A program made the translations under genes and the position numbers. Positions 1-13,700 of a stretch of DNA of 64,000 bases are shown one piece after another. This DNA is from Metopolophium dirhodum (taxonomy: Eukaryota; Arthropoda; Insecta; Hemiptera; Aphididae), in contig NC_083566.1 in the NCBI RefSeq assembly GCF_019925205.1, forward strand, positions 36,649,558 through 36,713,557, in the 5' to 3' direction. The notes beneath the pieces were generated by a model. The model searched no databases. It had not been told where the DNA came from and was given only the letters and a program-made list of their open reading frames with translations. How positions within the stretch are numbered: position 1 is the first letter of the stretch; each line of letters opens with the position of its first letter.

Positions 1-3000
1 GGGCTTATCACCCCTAAATAACCTCAAAGCCTCTCTCTCTCTCAAAAAAAATATAATATATATTATAAAATACACTTTTGGTAGGTTGTCCTGCGACACA
101 GAACTTGTAAATATTACATTTTATACTGTTTTTATTTTTACTAATAGTAGATATGTTTATTTGAATGTGTAATATTCGACTTAAGTCCAAAGACATAAAA
201 ACCTGAGAAAAGAAATGTAAATAAAAATACCCATATATATCTTTTATAGCAGAATAATAATGATAATAATATCGTATGCCGTTGAACCATCTATTGATGT
301 GAATTGTTACAACTTTACAAGACGCAAAGGAATAGCTGAGAAAAACAATATGGGCAATTATTCAAATATACCAATGAGTTATTCTCAGGACTCAGGATCG
401 AAAATATATCTTTTGTGCTCGATGTCCTTTGATGTAATCACCACTTCGGATAGAATATTCGACTCCTAAAAGAAAAATAATATTGATTTTGTGTTTGTGT
501 TTTTGAATACAATATTATAGGCGATAGGGTATGTCATGAATTCTAATAATATTATGTAGGGAGACGAGATGGATAATCGCCAATCGGTAGAGAGCTAAAG
601 ACATTCTTGAAATCATAATGTAAAAGAAAAATAATTTCTTTAACTAGCTTGTCGAACTAAATTTTAATTAAAACATAATAATTTTTATTTACCTGTTAAA
701 TATAATATAGGAACACATACAAATTGATTGATATAATTGGTTATTATAACTATATTTACATTGCTTATGATATACAGTTGCTATCTATCGATATCAATAA
801 TAGTGGGATAGGAATAAACCTCATCACCCGGGCCCGACCAGTATTAAAATATGATTTGGATATAATATAAGTTTATATATTGTTATGTGTAATATGAGTA
901 TATTGTTATATGTACACAGTTTTCTGAACATTATGCCACATTAAGCATAAGCTTTGAAGAATCCTTTAGTTTATGGTGGTGGAAGGCGGAACGAGGAAGT
1001 GATTGGATTTAAAATGAAGTGTTTTTTTTCCGGTACTTAAACACCATTCCAGGTAGTTAAACATGACGTAGTAAACTGTAAACACGCTCTAAATGTTTCA
1101 TGTAGCACGCGTGTATATACATATAATAATTTACCGGCTTCGAATGTATATAAGTAATTGTTCCCTGTCAAAATTGATACATTACTCAATTCTCCCAATA
1201 TACATATTAGAATATGATAAAATATATATATGTTATATAAATTATCCGTACCGCATTAAATATAAAATATCGCTAAATAGTGCATTCGTTGATACTGCAG
1301 CCGTTCAGTGTGACGGGGAGAAGGGTATCTTTGTATCTCACAATCACTCAACCAATATCACTAATTTAATAAATTGTATATTGTCTTATATGCATATTAC
1401 GCAATAATGTAATATTTAATCATAAATTTGACATACGTTATGGCTGATACTCTCGTCCCCATCAAAGACTATATATAAAAAAATAAAATAAAATCTATAA
1501 TATATTTAAAATAACTGTATGTACCTTAACGTTATGCCATAATAAGTGGTGCAAATCCTTTTACTAATCAATAAATGCCATCCAACAGTAGGTAAATCCA
1601 GAGAAGGAGCATTTTCCCTCCCCCTCTACATCGAGCTCCTGTGAATGAGCAAATAAAAATAATAAGGCCGTTAAAATGATTGTGGTTTGAGTACAGTTTG
1701 TATAGGTAATAATTGCGAGGTGTGTTACTAATTATGCGAACAAATAAACACATTAATCCGTACACGTTTGCACATTTTTAACAAACGTTTAGCTTTGTTA
1801 GTGATCGTTGTAGTGTTTTTTCGGTGCTTTAATGTGCTTTTGGCGAAGACGCGAGCTCAAATTTTTAAGCAATCAGCGGTTTACGAAAATCAGCTGGCCA
1901 GCCTCAAAGTTGGCACTTTTAAATTAACTTGAATGGCATCCCTGTCCCACTGGCCCTGGTTTATATTATGCAATGATGCATTATGCGTTTTGGCTGGTTC
2001 CATAAAATTGGAATTTTGAGTGTACGATATCTCGGCGTGAAATGGAGATGATTTATTATGTATATAGGTACATGTATGCAATTTAACAGACTTGGATGTA
2101 GAAAATAATAGTAAGTACTATTTTTAACAGAAAATAGCAATGGAAACAATTTAAGTAATTTAGTGTATTATACTTGTAATTTGTGAAACACTTCTCTATA
2201 ATCAAATAATTCCATATTTTAGTCGGATGGATCAGTTTAGACAGTATTTTAGTCAGACAAATAGAAAATAAATTTCACCTCCAGAAAAATGACAACGTGG
2301 TGACAATCTAGAAGGCTATAAACCTTTCAATAAATCATTTAGAACAATTCAGCGAAAAAAATCAATTGCCCACCCGGAAAACTGGAACGTAAAATCAACT
2401 TATAGGTTCTATTAATTCCTAATATTTTCTACATAGTTATACAGCTGAGTTCTCATCAGTTGATCTCACTGGAATGATAAAAAAATTTAACGTAAAGCCA
2501 CATAGATACTCATCATAATAAATTATTGTTGGGAATTTTCCACACACAGGTGGTTTGTCCACTGCCTCTAAAAAATAAAAACTGAAGGGTGGTAAGTGGT
2601 AACATTGACCTAGATTCATTAAAAATATAAACTTATATGTTTATTCTATAGGAGCAAATAATTGGAAACTATTCAACAAACCCGTTGACTTGAAAAAAAA
2701 AGTAATGAATAATGAAAAGAGCATTTATCTTGGGAACATCAATACTGTACACAAATACACAATGATTTAGTTATATGGAAGTTTAATTAAGTCAATAAAC
2801 CTACTATGAGTTGATATATATGTATTCTTAAATTCTTAAATGGTAAAATAGAAAAGGTGTAATACTTACTTTATTTTTATAAATAAATATTTAATGATTA
2901 AACGTGTCGATCTTATTTTATTTCATACAATATTGCAATGGGTTTAATCAATTCATGACATTATAATAATCAATTTTATTATATTTTATACAGTTTTAAA

Positions 3001-3887
3001 CCAATTGAGTTCATACTATCCATGGCATTACTGTTTTTTTTTCAATACATTCACAACAAGGAATGCTGTATTGTTTAAAATCTACGTACATATCAGATAT
3101 TTTACAAACCGCGTTGTGCAGCGAAGGTAATATCGAAAATCCTTTCCCAATAAGTCCCCTTGGCTCGAAATTGACAACATATATAATATGGACGAGTAGT
3201 TGTATTATCCCAATATATCTGTTTCTCTCAAAGTTCTTGTAAACTCTAAATTCAAAACTCAAAATTTAAGAAGAAAAAAGTATAATATCTGGAATGTACG
3301 AAATCGTGTACGCTGTAGTCCCAGTCCATTGATTTGGATTACCATTTTTCAGAGAGCAGTAAAGAAATATAGACAATTTAGTCAACGCACAAGGTGACTA
3401 TTTCTAAGGACCCATGTTCTGTAATAATGGGTAATTTCTTAAGTATTCTTGAACTTTTCAACAATGAAAATTAAATTAACTGTAGATTGTAAATATTTTA
3501 ATTAATATGACTAAATATAATTAAACTGACAAAATTTCGAACAGGTGCACAAAAACTGCTTCAAAAATATTCAAAGATTGACTGATGCATGGTAATTCGA
3601 ATCTTTTGTTTACTGAACTCTATATGATCTTCGGCACAAAGGTGTACCAAATTTAAAATCTCGTGCATATTATCTAAGATGGTATGAATATTAAATACTA
3701 ATTAGATGTCTTAGCTTTAGTATTAGTTTGTATTTCTTTTGTGATTTGTATCACTGTATAATATTATGTATGGCTTTAGTTTTTTTATAAACTAAAAATC
3801 AAAGCCTAAATAATGATTTAAATAAAAAATGTTTACATTCTAGGTAGGTAGTTCGAAGTTATTTACTTCATTATTTATTTATTTTTA

Positions 3888-3931
3888 TTCATTTTTCAAG
3901 AAGATAATGGGCCCCACTGAACATGTTCGTA
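3888..3931. repeat. short dispersed repeat, copy 1
   Basis: About 40 bases around the core AAGATAATGGGCCCCACTGA recur almost exactly at 38783-38828, each preceded by a T/A-rich TTTATT run. Two copies 35 kb apart in unrelated flanks indicate a mobile-element end or other dispersed repeat. The family is not recognised. Confidence 0.5.
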
Positions 3932-6044
3932 AAAAACAAACATGAGTTATTTAATTCTGATTTATACATTTATAATGCACATAGTTTATAATATTATATA
4001 CATTATACAATATATAAATTATATACATGATAATGTATAATATGTGTATATTATATATACTAAATATACATAACATACATGATATCAACAGTGGATATTC
4101 AAACTTTGTCAAACCATATAAAAAAATATATTTAATTATAATTTAAACTGTATTTTTTTTTTTTACTGAAATAATGTTATATTTTTAATTATATTTACCA
4201 GAAGTTCATAATATATGTATTTAAAATTGTCTTTACTTAATATAGGTACTAATCTAGATATGTAAGATGTAAAAATCACATTTTGTATTTATATTAATAA
4301 TTATTCATGTTTAAATTTTTTATCTTATGGTACTCCACCAATATAAAAAGTTTTCAGTTTTATTTTCAGGAGCAAAATAATTAAGATACACACTTAAAAC
4401 TGTCTTAAACAGGAATTTTTTTTTCGGGCTTAGACTCTCAGCAGTCAGTATGTTCCTAAAGGTTACAATGCATGTTGAACCTCAATAAAACTAAACATTC
4501 CTAACGTGCATTAATTTGAACGTCCGAACGGAGGATTGTAAGTCTCGTGTTAGTGAAAACTTCGCATAAACCGAGAACGTTACGCGCACGTATGTAGCAA
4601 TGGTAACTTATGGTAAGTAGGTACATACAAGTGACGTTAAAATTCATTCAAAAAACAATATACTCAAATTAATAAAAATAAATTGAATGAATAAAATCGC
4701 CTCATCAACACGAGTTTTTTTTTTTTTATTAATTTTGGTCATTCGGTGAACAATTAACAATTGCGAAACGTATTCAATACCTTAGTCTCTAGTTAACAAT
4801 ACTCGATACTCTTGACGATCAAAATTAAAGAAAGATGGATAAAGGTAGGTACTGCTTATTTATTTTAAAAATGATTTATGTAATACAAATACGCACATTA
4901 TATTATGTAAATTCAATAGGTATAAAAAATGATAAATTTAAATAAAACTTAACAATAAAGATAACGGTTATTAGTAACAAAATCTGGTATTAATTTAAAT
5001 TATCCAAAAACCAACTACATGTTTCGGAGCGATTTAAGGACTAGTGCAAAAAAAGGACTGTAAAATCACAGTATAGGTACGGGATGATAACAATTATACA
5101 ATGTTCAACATTTGGTAATCACTTATAAAATCTCAGGAATATACGTCATAACATCACGTGGAATCAAGTACCTAAATGTATATAATATGATGCGATGGGT
5201 CTAATGGTTTAATAGTAATATTTATGAATTTTATCGTAACTGCATGGAAATCAAAAATATCCTGACAAATACTATTACGTACAATATTATGATACATAAT
5301 ATTATAATATTTGCGATTATGATTGAACCGGTCTTCTTTTTCGCAGGATTGCTATAATATAGCAAATTAACACTATTAAAGCAGAGCAGAATAAGGGCGG
5401 AAAGTTAACTAATGAGATATTGAGAAGCCACTATATAATATAGTGACAGGGAAATAAGGCGGAAATCCGAATATTTTAGATGCTTCAAAGTTACCCGTAA
5501 TTGGCTGTGCTAATAAAAAAAACTTGAATAACAACAACATCAATAATGGTAAAGCTATAGATATACCGAAAATGATAAAACTTTAGAAGCAGCTATATGC
5601 AACTTATGCTCATGCATCTAAAATAAATTATGGGTAGTAATATTATTTACAAAGATAGGTGAGTTTGAAGTAATGCCTGATGAATAGAATGCAATTATTA
5701 TATTGTGTGATCAAGTGTATGAGAATTGTAAAATTAAAGAAGAATTGGATAGCACGCATGGGTTTTGACCTGGTAATTATTGAATTCATATCGTACATTG
5801 CAACTATAAGCTCAACTTACCTTTAATTTACGTCCCACTATTAGCTGTCGATGCTTTATACATCGAACAACATCGGTCACGTCTCAAAAATTAATTCCTT
5901 TGAATTCCGTTTCTAAAACTTTAATTCAGAGATTAACCCATAATATGCCTCTTCTTGTCTTCACTTCAAAGTTGTAAGAATTCTCTATGTACACATAACT
6001 AATTCTGATCCAAAACACTATGATTTGATCAAATCTATATCTTA

Positions 6045-6400
6045 TTTTGGAAAGTAATGGTAGTTTTTAATTTTGATCTTCTGAAAGTACCAACTAGATA
6101 CAATTTTCTATCAGAAACCACCCCCAAAGTTAAATGTTGAAGAATTTTGTCGATCTTCCATAAAACGTGCACCTACACATAGAAAAAATTAAAAAATTAA
6201 AAAACACACTCGGTCGTAAAACGTTTATATTGTTGTTCCACTTAGAATTTAAATCAAATTAGGTTTTGTCAAAAACTGGAAAGTTATTCCCGTTTTTCCG
6301 TAAATTTTATTTAGTTTTCCACGATTATTTTGGAAAATTGGTACTTGGGATTTTTATTTCCTATTCTTCACCAGATATAGGTACTTCTCAAATTTGAAAA
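6045..6400 (+). repeat. degraded copy of the ~1.4 kb unclassified repeat family
   Basis: The stretch with 'agtaccaactaga...ttttctatcagaaa' followed by 'aaaaacacactcg...ttagaatttaaa' matches the right end of the full copy at 21787-23240, in the same orientation but strongly diverged. A second diverged stretch follows at about 6260-6400 (a 'cccgtttttccgtaa' block), suggesting two overlapping old insertions. Confidence 0.5.
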
Positions 6401-7681
6401 TTGAATCCTTTTTTCTTTTCCAAAACAAGCATTTTTTTAAAAAAAAAAATTAGTTAACTATATTTTTTGTTATTAATACCTAATAAGTTATTATTATTAA
6501 TATCATACTTTCTGTCATTTGATAATATGGTCTGAATGTCTGAGCGTATAATATTACGATATCGTACCGTATATTTTCTATTAGTCAATACCCGGTACCC
6601 AGAAAGTATCCACTCACCCACCAAATTTTGAAGTATCAATTTCCACAAAATATTCTTTCCACTAAGACATTAGACTACAAGAAATTATTGGGCGAGGCGA
6701 GCGGTGACCGAGATCAAGAAGTAAATTGCCAAATTAATATAGAGTTAGAATAAGTGCAGACATGATATTGCATAGGTACTGTATAAAGTCTACACCATAA
6801 AGTAGGCTTTACAACTATTTGGTTATTGTAATAAATCATTTTTTTACAAACGGAAATTGCAGTGATTGTTATTTATTTTGTCTATAATAATATCATATCC
6901 ACTCAATATGTATAAAACAGTATTCAATCATATAATGTCCTTGAAAAAGTATAGATCTTAATAATGTTGTTCATTCGTATACCCACATATCCTTATGACA
7001 TTATAAAAAAAATTCTAGATGTTTTAGTTGATAATATTTTATTTAAATATAACATTCTACATTCATGACTACAATATCATATTACGCATAGGTACTTAAT
7101 GACGAATAGTACCTATAATTAATAATTATTATTAAATCTTACAAACAAATCACGGTAATTATTATAATATTATGTACAGGGGAATTACATAAAAGTGCAA
7201 GAATGGACAGCATACAAAAATTTAAGTATCAAGATAATATAAAATATCAATAGGGTTAATATATATAGGTGGTAAACGCAATTTAATTAATAATATTTAG
7301 AGTAAAATTAATACTTAAATAAGAAATACCGACTTTTAAACTTACAAGTGATTATTTGAATTGTATTTGTTATAGACACTATAAATGCATATATAATAGG
7401 TACAATGAAACGTTTCATTCAGTCTTCGCTCCTTAATGAAATTATGTTATTAAACCAAACAATATTTTGTGGTATCCAACAATAAGTGTATTTCAACGGG
7501 GAAGGAGAATAAAATCATAAAGTGCACACATGCTTTTAAAAAATGTAAATTAAAAAAAGAAGAACGGCTAGGAAATTGACTTTACACGTAAGCGAACGTA
7601 TCGAATAAAAGAAAATTTATTATTTACACTACTATTATCATATAGTTTTTAGTATATTCCGCTTTGACCAACTTAACACAT

Positions 7682-7687
7682 TTTATT
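7682..7687 (-). terminator. AATAAA polyadenylation signal of the peptide-precursor gene
   Basis: On the minus strand a perfect AATAAA lies 19 bases beyond the stop codon at 7707-7709. This is a suitable place for the cleavage signal of the minus-strand precursor gene and supports 7707-7799 as its true last exon. Confidence 0.55.
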
Positions 7688-7706
7688 ATTCATACAATAT
7701 AATATC

Positions 7707-7799
7707 TTAATTTTTTCGAAGCGCACCAAGTTGAGCTGCCAATGACGTTTCATCGGAAACGAATGATCTTTTCTTATTCACTTTGGCTTCTTTGGAAAA
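7707..7799 (-). CDS. last coding exon of the secreted peptide-precursor-like gene
   Basis: This 93-base exon encodes 30 residues and a TAA stop. It is preceded on the minus strand by a strong acceptor (GTTTGTTTTTCAG directly before 7799) and followed by AATAAA at 7682-7687. It reads FSKEAKVNKKR, then the 19-residue tail SFVSDETSLAAQLGALRKN, then stop. Both this acceptor and the donor at 15986 are phase 0, so the frame continues without adjustment from the exon at 15987-17342. The KKR would be a classical prohormone-convertase site releasing the C-terminal peptide. I infer the join from splice signals and frame; an additional internal exon in the 8.2-kb intron cannot be excluded. I do not recognise the peptide as a named neuropeptide. 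Confidence 0.7.
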   Translation of the reverse strand, partial: FSKEAKVNKKRSFVSDETSLAAQLGALRKN

Positions 7800-10700
7800 C
7801 TGAAAAACAAACAAATATTGCACGTTAATATCACCGAAGTTTTTTTTCATAATAATTACGCCTTATAAAAACACTAAAACAGTATTTTGTATTTTAAACT
7901 AGTGCAAATTACCACAGACGACTAAAGACTAAAGAGTTAAGATCAAAATATTCAAATGTGATGGACTGCAAAAAATGTATTTCACCTATGTATAATAATG
8001 ATATTAACAATAGTAATAAATTCATATTAATAAACAGTAGTAATTATACACAATAATAAATTATCTATTAAACTTATTGTACGTTTACGTACTTCCAACA
8101 AATTATATTTTCACTGAAAATCTTCACTGCAATTAAAATATATCAAATTTTATTGAACTACAATTATTGCGGTCGTTTGTTTTACTTTTTGTACAGAATA
8201 ATAAAATTATACAAGCTGTGAGTATCATGGAGAGTATTCACACTATTATTCCGAGAACGACGTAACTGGTGTAAGTAACCACTTTTTTGACACCATTCAT
8301 ATATTATGTATAAATTCATCAGTGTCGTAAAATTGTAACTTAAAACTTGAAGCGACTCATTTGAAAACTAATGTAAACGAGGTAGCTTCATTGCTTCAGT
8401 CACCCGACACTGTTAGCGAAAAGTAACGGATTCAACGATGGGATGTGGTTGAGGCCACATTTTTAATCATCCCCCTTGCATATTATAAATTATAATATAT
8501 ATGTGTGTGAGTGTATATGCGTACGTGTTAAGTTAGGTTATATTTTCATTTTTCATAAATGCAGTACTTGAATAGAGAGGACAACGCAAGAATACAGAGT
8601 TACTCTCAATTTATTTTATTTTATTTCATGAGTATATTGTGTATACATCCCAATTCAATTAAGAAAGAGACTCAGAAGTCAAAATACGATACGGTCTCTG
8701 ATGGTTTTTATTTGATACATAGTTTTACTAATTCCAATAGTAGTGAAAGGACGACAAAAAAGTTAATAGTAATAACTCATAATAATATAATATAAATTTC
8801 ATATAATATAGGTTTTAAGATTAAAATACATTATATAGGGTCTTAGATCTTCTTATACACCGAACACTCGATGTTTAAAATCCAATCAATAATACTTTAG
8901 TCAACTGTTCTGAAAATATATGCTGTTATGTAATAAAACAATATAAAATACAATAATACATTTTGTATTCTACATAATATTTTAGAACGACAAATTGATA
9001 CAATGATATCATATTATCTATAAATATAATGAGTATTATTGGTATCTAAAAAAAAATATGATATAAAATATATAACTTTGTGACAATGTTGTTGACATCG
9101 TATTGTTGGACATTTAATTATATATTGTAATTTTAAATTATCATATTTAATTTATACACTATAAGACCGTATGGCGCGGCGTATAGGCTCGTGCGACGTG
9201 AAATAACAATAAGCAACGCTAATTTCTGAACTAGGACCTTTTGTCTTCAAGGCACGAGTCTATACTGTTATAACCTAACATAATAATATTATGTCTTTAG
9301 CACAGTGTATAATATCATAGACAATAATTATGGATAGTTGTTTTCGCTGGAAGTTTTTAAATATTTATATGGGAGAAAAAAAATTAACTGCGAATAAAAG
9401 TCATCTGCGTTATTATCAATGCCCGCGTTCAAGCACGGGACGAGAGTCGTGACGGGTGAAGTGGATCCGTGGGCGTGGAACGGTAAAATTGTGTGTGGGT
9501 GGTGAGTCTCAGTGTTAACCTAACTACCCTACCTCATTCCCCGAGAAAGATAGAGACGGAGAGGACGAGGAGAGCCTCATAAATATTCGGCGCGTTACTC
9601 TTTTGGGGGTTAGCGAGGTTCGGCTGGATATCGCGGGGTCGCGTGTGCGTGTATGACGTCAGGCATGGCATTTTGCAAGCGGTGGGTGGTCGGGGCGGCA
9701 GTGGTGATAATAATGTTAAGGGGTGGAAACTCGCGAGAGGAGCGAAATGGGGTGGGGTTTCATTCAACGGCGTGCGATATACAAGTTTCTATTTTCGGTA
9801 TTGACGTCATACGCGCAGTTACCGGCAAATTTCCGACCTCCATTCAAGAATCCGAGCGCCGCCGCCGCCGAGAGACTCCGTATCGATTGTTCTAGCGTTG
9901 ATGTCACAGTTAGAGAAAAGTAATACAATTTAAACGCCGGACACGTAAACCACCATATAAATTATATGATTTTATTCCCTCGCGAGTTGGTGGTGGTTTT
10001 GTTTTTTTAGTTTGTTTAATGTTTTAGTTTACCTTAATTCGTGACTGTACTAATTTACACTCAGCCATAAATTACGAAATAAGAATAAAAAACAGATATG
10101 AGCCAAACAAAATAATGATGTGCCCACTACCCTGACTTTGCGCGTCTACAAAACCGGATAATGTTCATTATTATGTTGTACGGACGTGTGGTCATATATT
10201 TAATTATTAATTAGGTGCCTATTATTTTTTAAGGTGAATACCATAATATTATCACTCTTTTCTACGATTAACATACTAAAAAACAGCACGTCTCATGAAT
10301 CTAAAAAAAATTGGTACCTACGATATCTGTCGCTTAAAAATTACAATCGAAAGGAACTATTAGAATTTTATTCAACTATTCAATAGTTAATTTTTGAGGG
10401 ATAAAGGGTATGCCCTAATTTACCACCCTTAGGCGATTTCCTATTTTGCTACCGCATTGAGCCGGCCCTGTATGTTATTTGTGCTGAGAATTTTGTGAAA
10501 CAGTTTATATAAAGGAAACTAAAAATAAAGATACCATAGTAAATAAATTCTTATAAGTTGTAAATATGTATCCAAGGAATAATATTTTACTACCTAATTA
10601 GTATTTATATCTCAGAATAAGTTAACTGTTTCAACACAAATCAATTAAATAATAATTAAGTTAAGTAATATTTATACAATTTAATTACATTTGTGAACTT

Positions 10701-13700
10701 ATTATGGTTTTCATATCATTTTAAAACTATATTGCAAGAGTACCTGCAATCTGCATATTTAATAATATTAGGCTCGATTATTTTTGAGAAAATCGGTAAA
10801 TGTAAAAAAATGCATGCTCTTAAACTAATTGATTAATAATGATTTATTTAGAAAATAACTTTGACTCTTGGACATGTTAATCATTTTCACGATTTGTATT
10901 ATTAATTTAACAAATATTACAGTATTATGACTTATGTGCTAATAAGTAATAGTCATACTATTTAAATAAATCTCTTGTACAACATTTAATTCACTTAAAC
11001 AATGTCAAAAATGTAAAAAATGCAATGTATAGATAATAGCTTATGTTGTTGATAAAATAATAACTCTTACCATTCAAAAATTCAAAAATATAATTATATC
11101 TTATAAAAAATGTATTTATTTTTTGAGAAATGTATTATTCTTATTATTTGTATATATGTTATAAAACACATGCTTGTAAATGTACCTATTAAGTAGAACA
11201 TGACAATATCATAAATCGATTAATTATTCCATTAGATATTTTTTACGGTTCTAAAATCTAATAAGTAATTATTATTTTTATATACAATTTACGTTTTATA
11301 ACTATTAAATCATACAGTCTTAAAATAATAAATGTAAAGCTTTTTCAAACTTTTGTAAAGTTATAATTAAATACCTATTTAATAGGGAATTTGTCTTCTA
11401 ACCAGGAAAAAAATACCAACAATTATACACAGACTTCATTCAAAATATAATTTAAAAATATATTCTATAATCAATATATTATCATGACATATTATATATT
11501 TAAGACAATACTCAAATAACGAAATCCATATTATTTCCTTAAGTTTTGATACTATCGAATAAATTATTAAATACATTTGTTTTGTTTTTTTTCTTATTCA
11601 AATATTTTAAATAACAAATTAATAAAAGGTTAAGTACATAATATATTTTTTTTTCATTTTTATACATAATAAATAATATGTTCGATGATATAAGATAAAA
11701 CATAAAATAATAAATATATTATGATGAAAATAAATATTTGTTTATTTAGTTTATTGAAATTTAAAAAGTTTATAAAACCAATTTCCTGATATTTTCTGAA
11801 ATGTTGTTTTTACCCGCTTAAATTTCCATTTATATTGAATAAATATATGTTTTATTTGTTAATTTCTTTATTTTTATTAAGTATGTAAGTTTATTGTTTA
11901 CTTAACCTAAATACAAGTATAAATATAAATTATTTGTATTTACATCTCAATATTCAAATTAATGTTTTTAAATTCTGTTAAAATATCCAACGAAAATATT
12001 ACCACTACAGGGTATATTACTATTACTGTGCATTTATTACGCCTTTATATTTTTGAATAAATCACCTTCATGAATATTCATTGATTATTAAAAACTATTC
12101 ATTATGACTATCAAGATATATAAATACCTAAAACTATTGTACCACAAGGGCATAAGCACATGCCATATACAATACCAAACGATTTATATATATATATTTA
12201 TATATATTAAATACAATAATTTATCTGGTACAATAATAAAAGGTATGTACTGATAATAGTGTAATAGGCAGTCGGTACTATAACAGAAACAATATTAACG
12301 TGTCGATGTAAAGCAATATTATTTTAGAAATTCAAATTTCATTTAGGCAAGTTACCTATGTCGATATCTTCTCGTTTATGCAAATACGATTAATTTAATT
12401 TAAATGAATTTCTGTTAATGTTATTATCGTAGGTACATTAAATAAATTATGTATTTACGTTCCTAACACCAAAGTAGCCTCAAACATATCTATTATATAG
12501 AGGTAAAGTAATACAAATATACATGTTCATTATTTTAACTAGCGTTAAAGAAAAAATATAAAATGTAATCTTTAAATACAATAAAACTCATATGAAATTT
12601 ACCAATATATTTTAAATCGCATAATAGAATAATCCAATAGAGACATTCAGGCACAGATTCATTTTGGATTCTACGTTAAATAAATTTCATTACACTCTAC
12701 CGTTGAAATCGATCAATATTTTCTAGTTGTATACTACATTTTATAATTAATGCAATATATCCCGCACGATGTTTAGATATTTTTTTTGTATTTGTGTAAT
12801 ATACAGCCTAAACGTATACTGTATAAAATATTCAATGTATAGGTACCGTCATAAAAACAAAAATAAACCGATGTCAAACCATTGGTAGACTACACTGAAC
12901 GTATGTAGTACAAAACCGTATGTGGGTTAGAGTAGGTAATAAAAAAAGTTTAATTTTAAAATTAACCATAGTACCTACCTATTCTCATAATAAAATCGTT
13001 GACGCTTGAACGTTTCTCTAACATAGAACAACGTACGGGTTACTAACCAATGTCCAACAACCAAACCATTATATTGTATTGTGATATTGAGTTGTGTAGC
13101 CATACTAACGCATTAGAAAATAAAAATAAACTGTATAATATAATATGTCCGTTACAAAACAAAATAACAGAACATAAAATATCGGGTGAAGTTGGTTAAA
13201 TACGGTTTTATTAAAAAAAAAAAAATAATATTATTTATTTATTTCAATGACACAATACAATTTCTTATAGTAATCTTATATTAAATAGAAAGTTGTTTTG
13301 AAGTGCTGTTTTTAGAATTTAATTTAACGTCTTACCTTCCTTATTTAGTATTTTTTTTTAACTTTAAGAATTAGGTACCTATACATAGTTAATTTATACT
13401 GTTGGAGGATCGTTTACTGTAATGTATGTGCCCTAACCACCGTGGCTGACTAATTACCTACCTATTCCAGCTACCAGACTTGATGATACTAAGGTAAATG
13501 GCCCTTTCCTTATTAATCGCCTCAAGAGATGTATATATTATTACCTATGTATCTATGTATAATGCAGTTGCCGACTTGGTAAATGCTATTCAGCACTATC
13601 TACAAGAGAACTTATAAAATATCTATAGAAATTAAATTAAACACAATATATAACGTTCTAACTTTATAATGTATACAAATAATAGCGATGAATTTATTGA

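Larger units (their letters stand above)
1..7681. other. AT-rich intergenic DNA, no gene seen
   Basis: No open frame here has coding character; the longest ORFs (up to about 104 codons near 1093-1407) are AT-rich and use rare or random codons. The stretch carries homopolymer runs, a short dispersed repeat near 3888-3931 and a degraded piece of the ~1.4 kb repeat family at 6045-6400, both listed separately. It lies downstream of the minus-strand peptide-precursor gene that ends at 7707. Confidence 0.6.

Noticed and set aside
9175..9265. Inverted TATAGGCTCGTGC / GCACGAGTCTATA pair
   Set aside because: A 13-bp pair with one mismatch about 60 bases apart, with no further structure; could be chance.
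9653..9923. Two overlapping ORFs of 66-80 codons in the GC-rich island
   Set aside because: No signal peptide, domain or splice signals fit. They overlap in different frames as expected from low stop density in GC-rich DNA.
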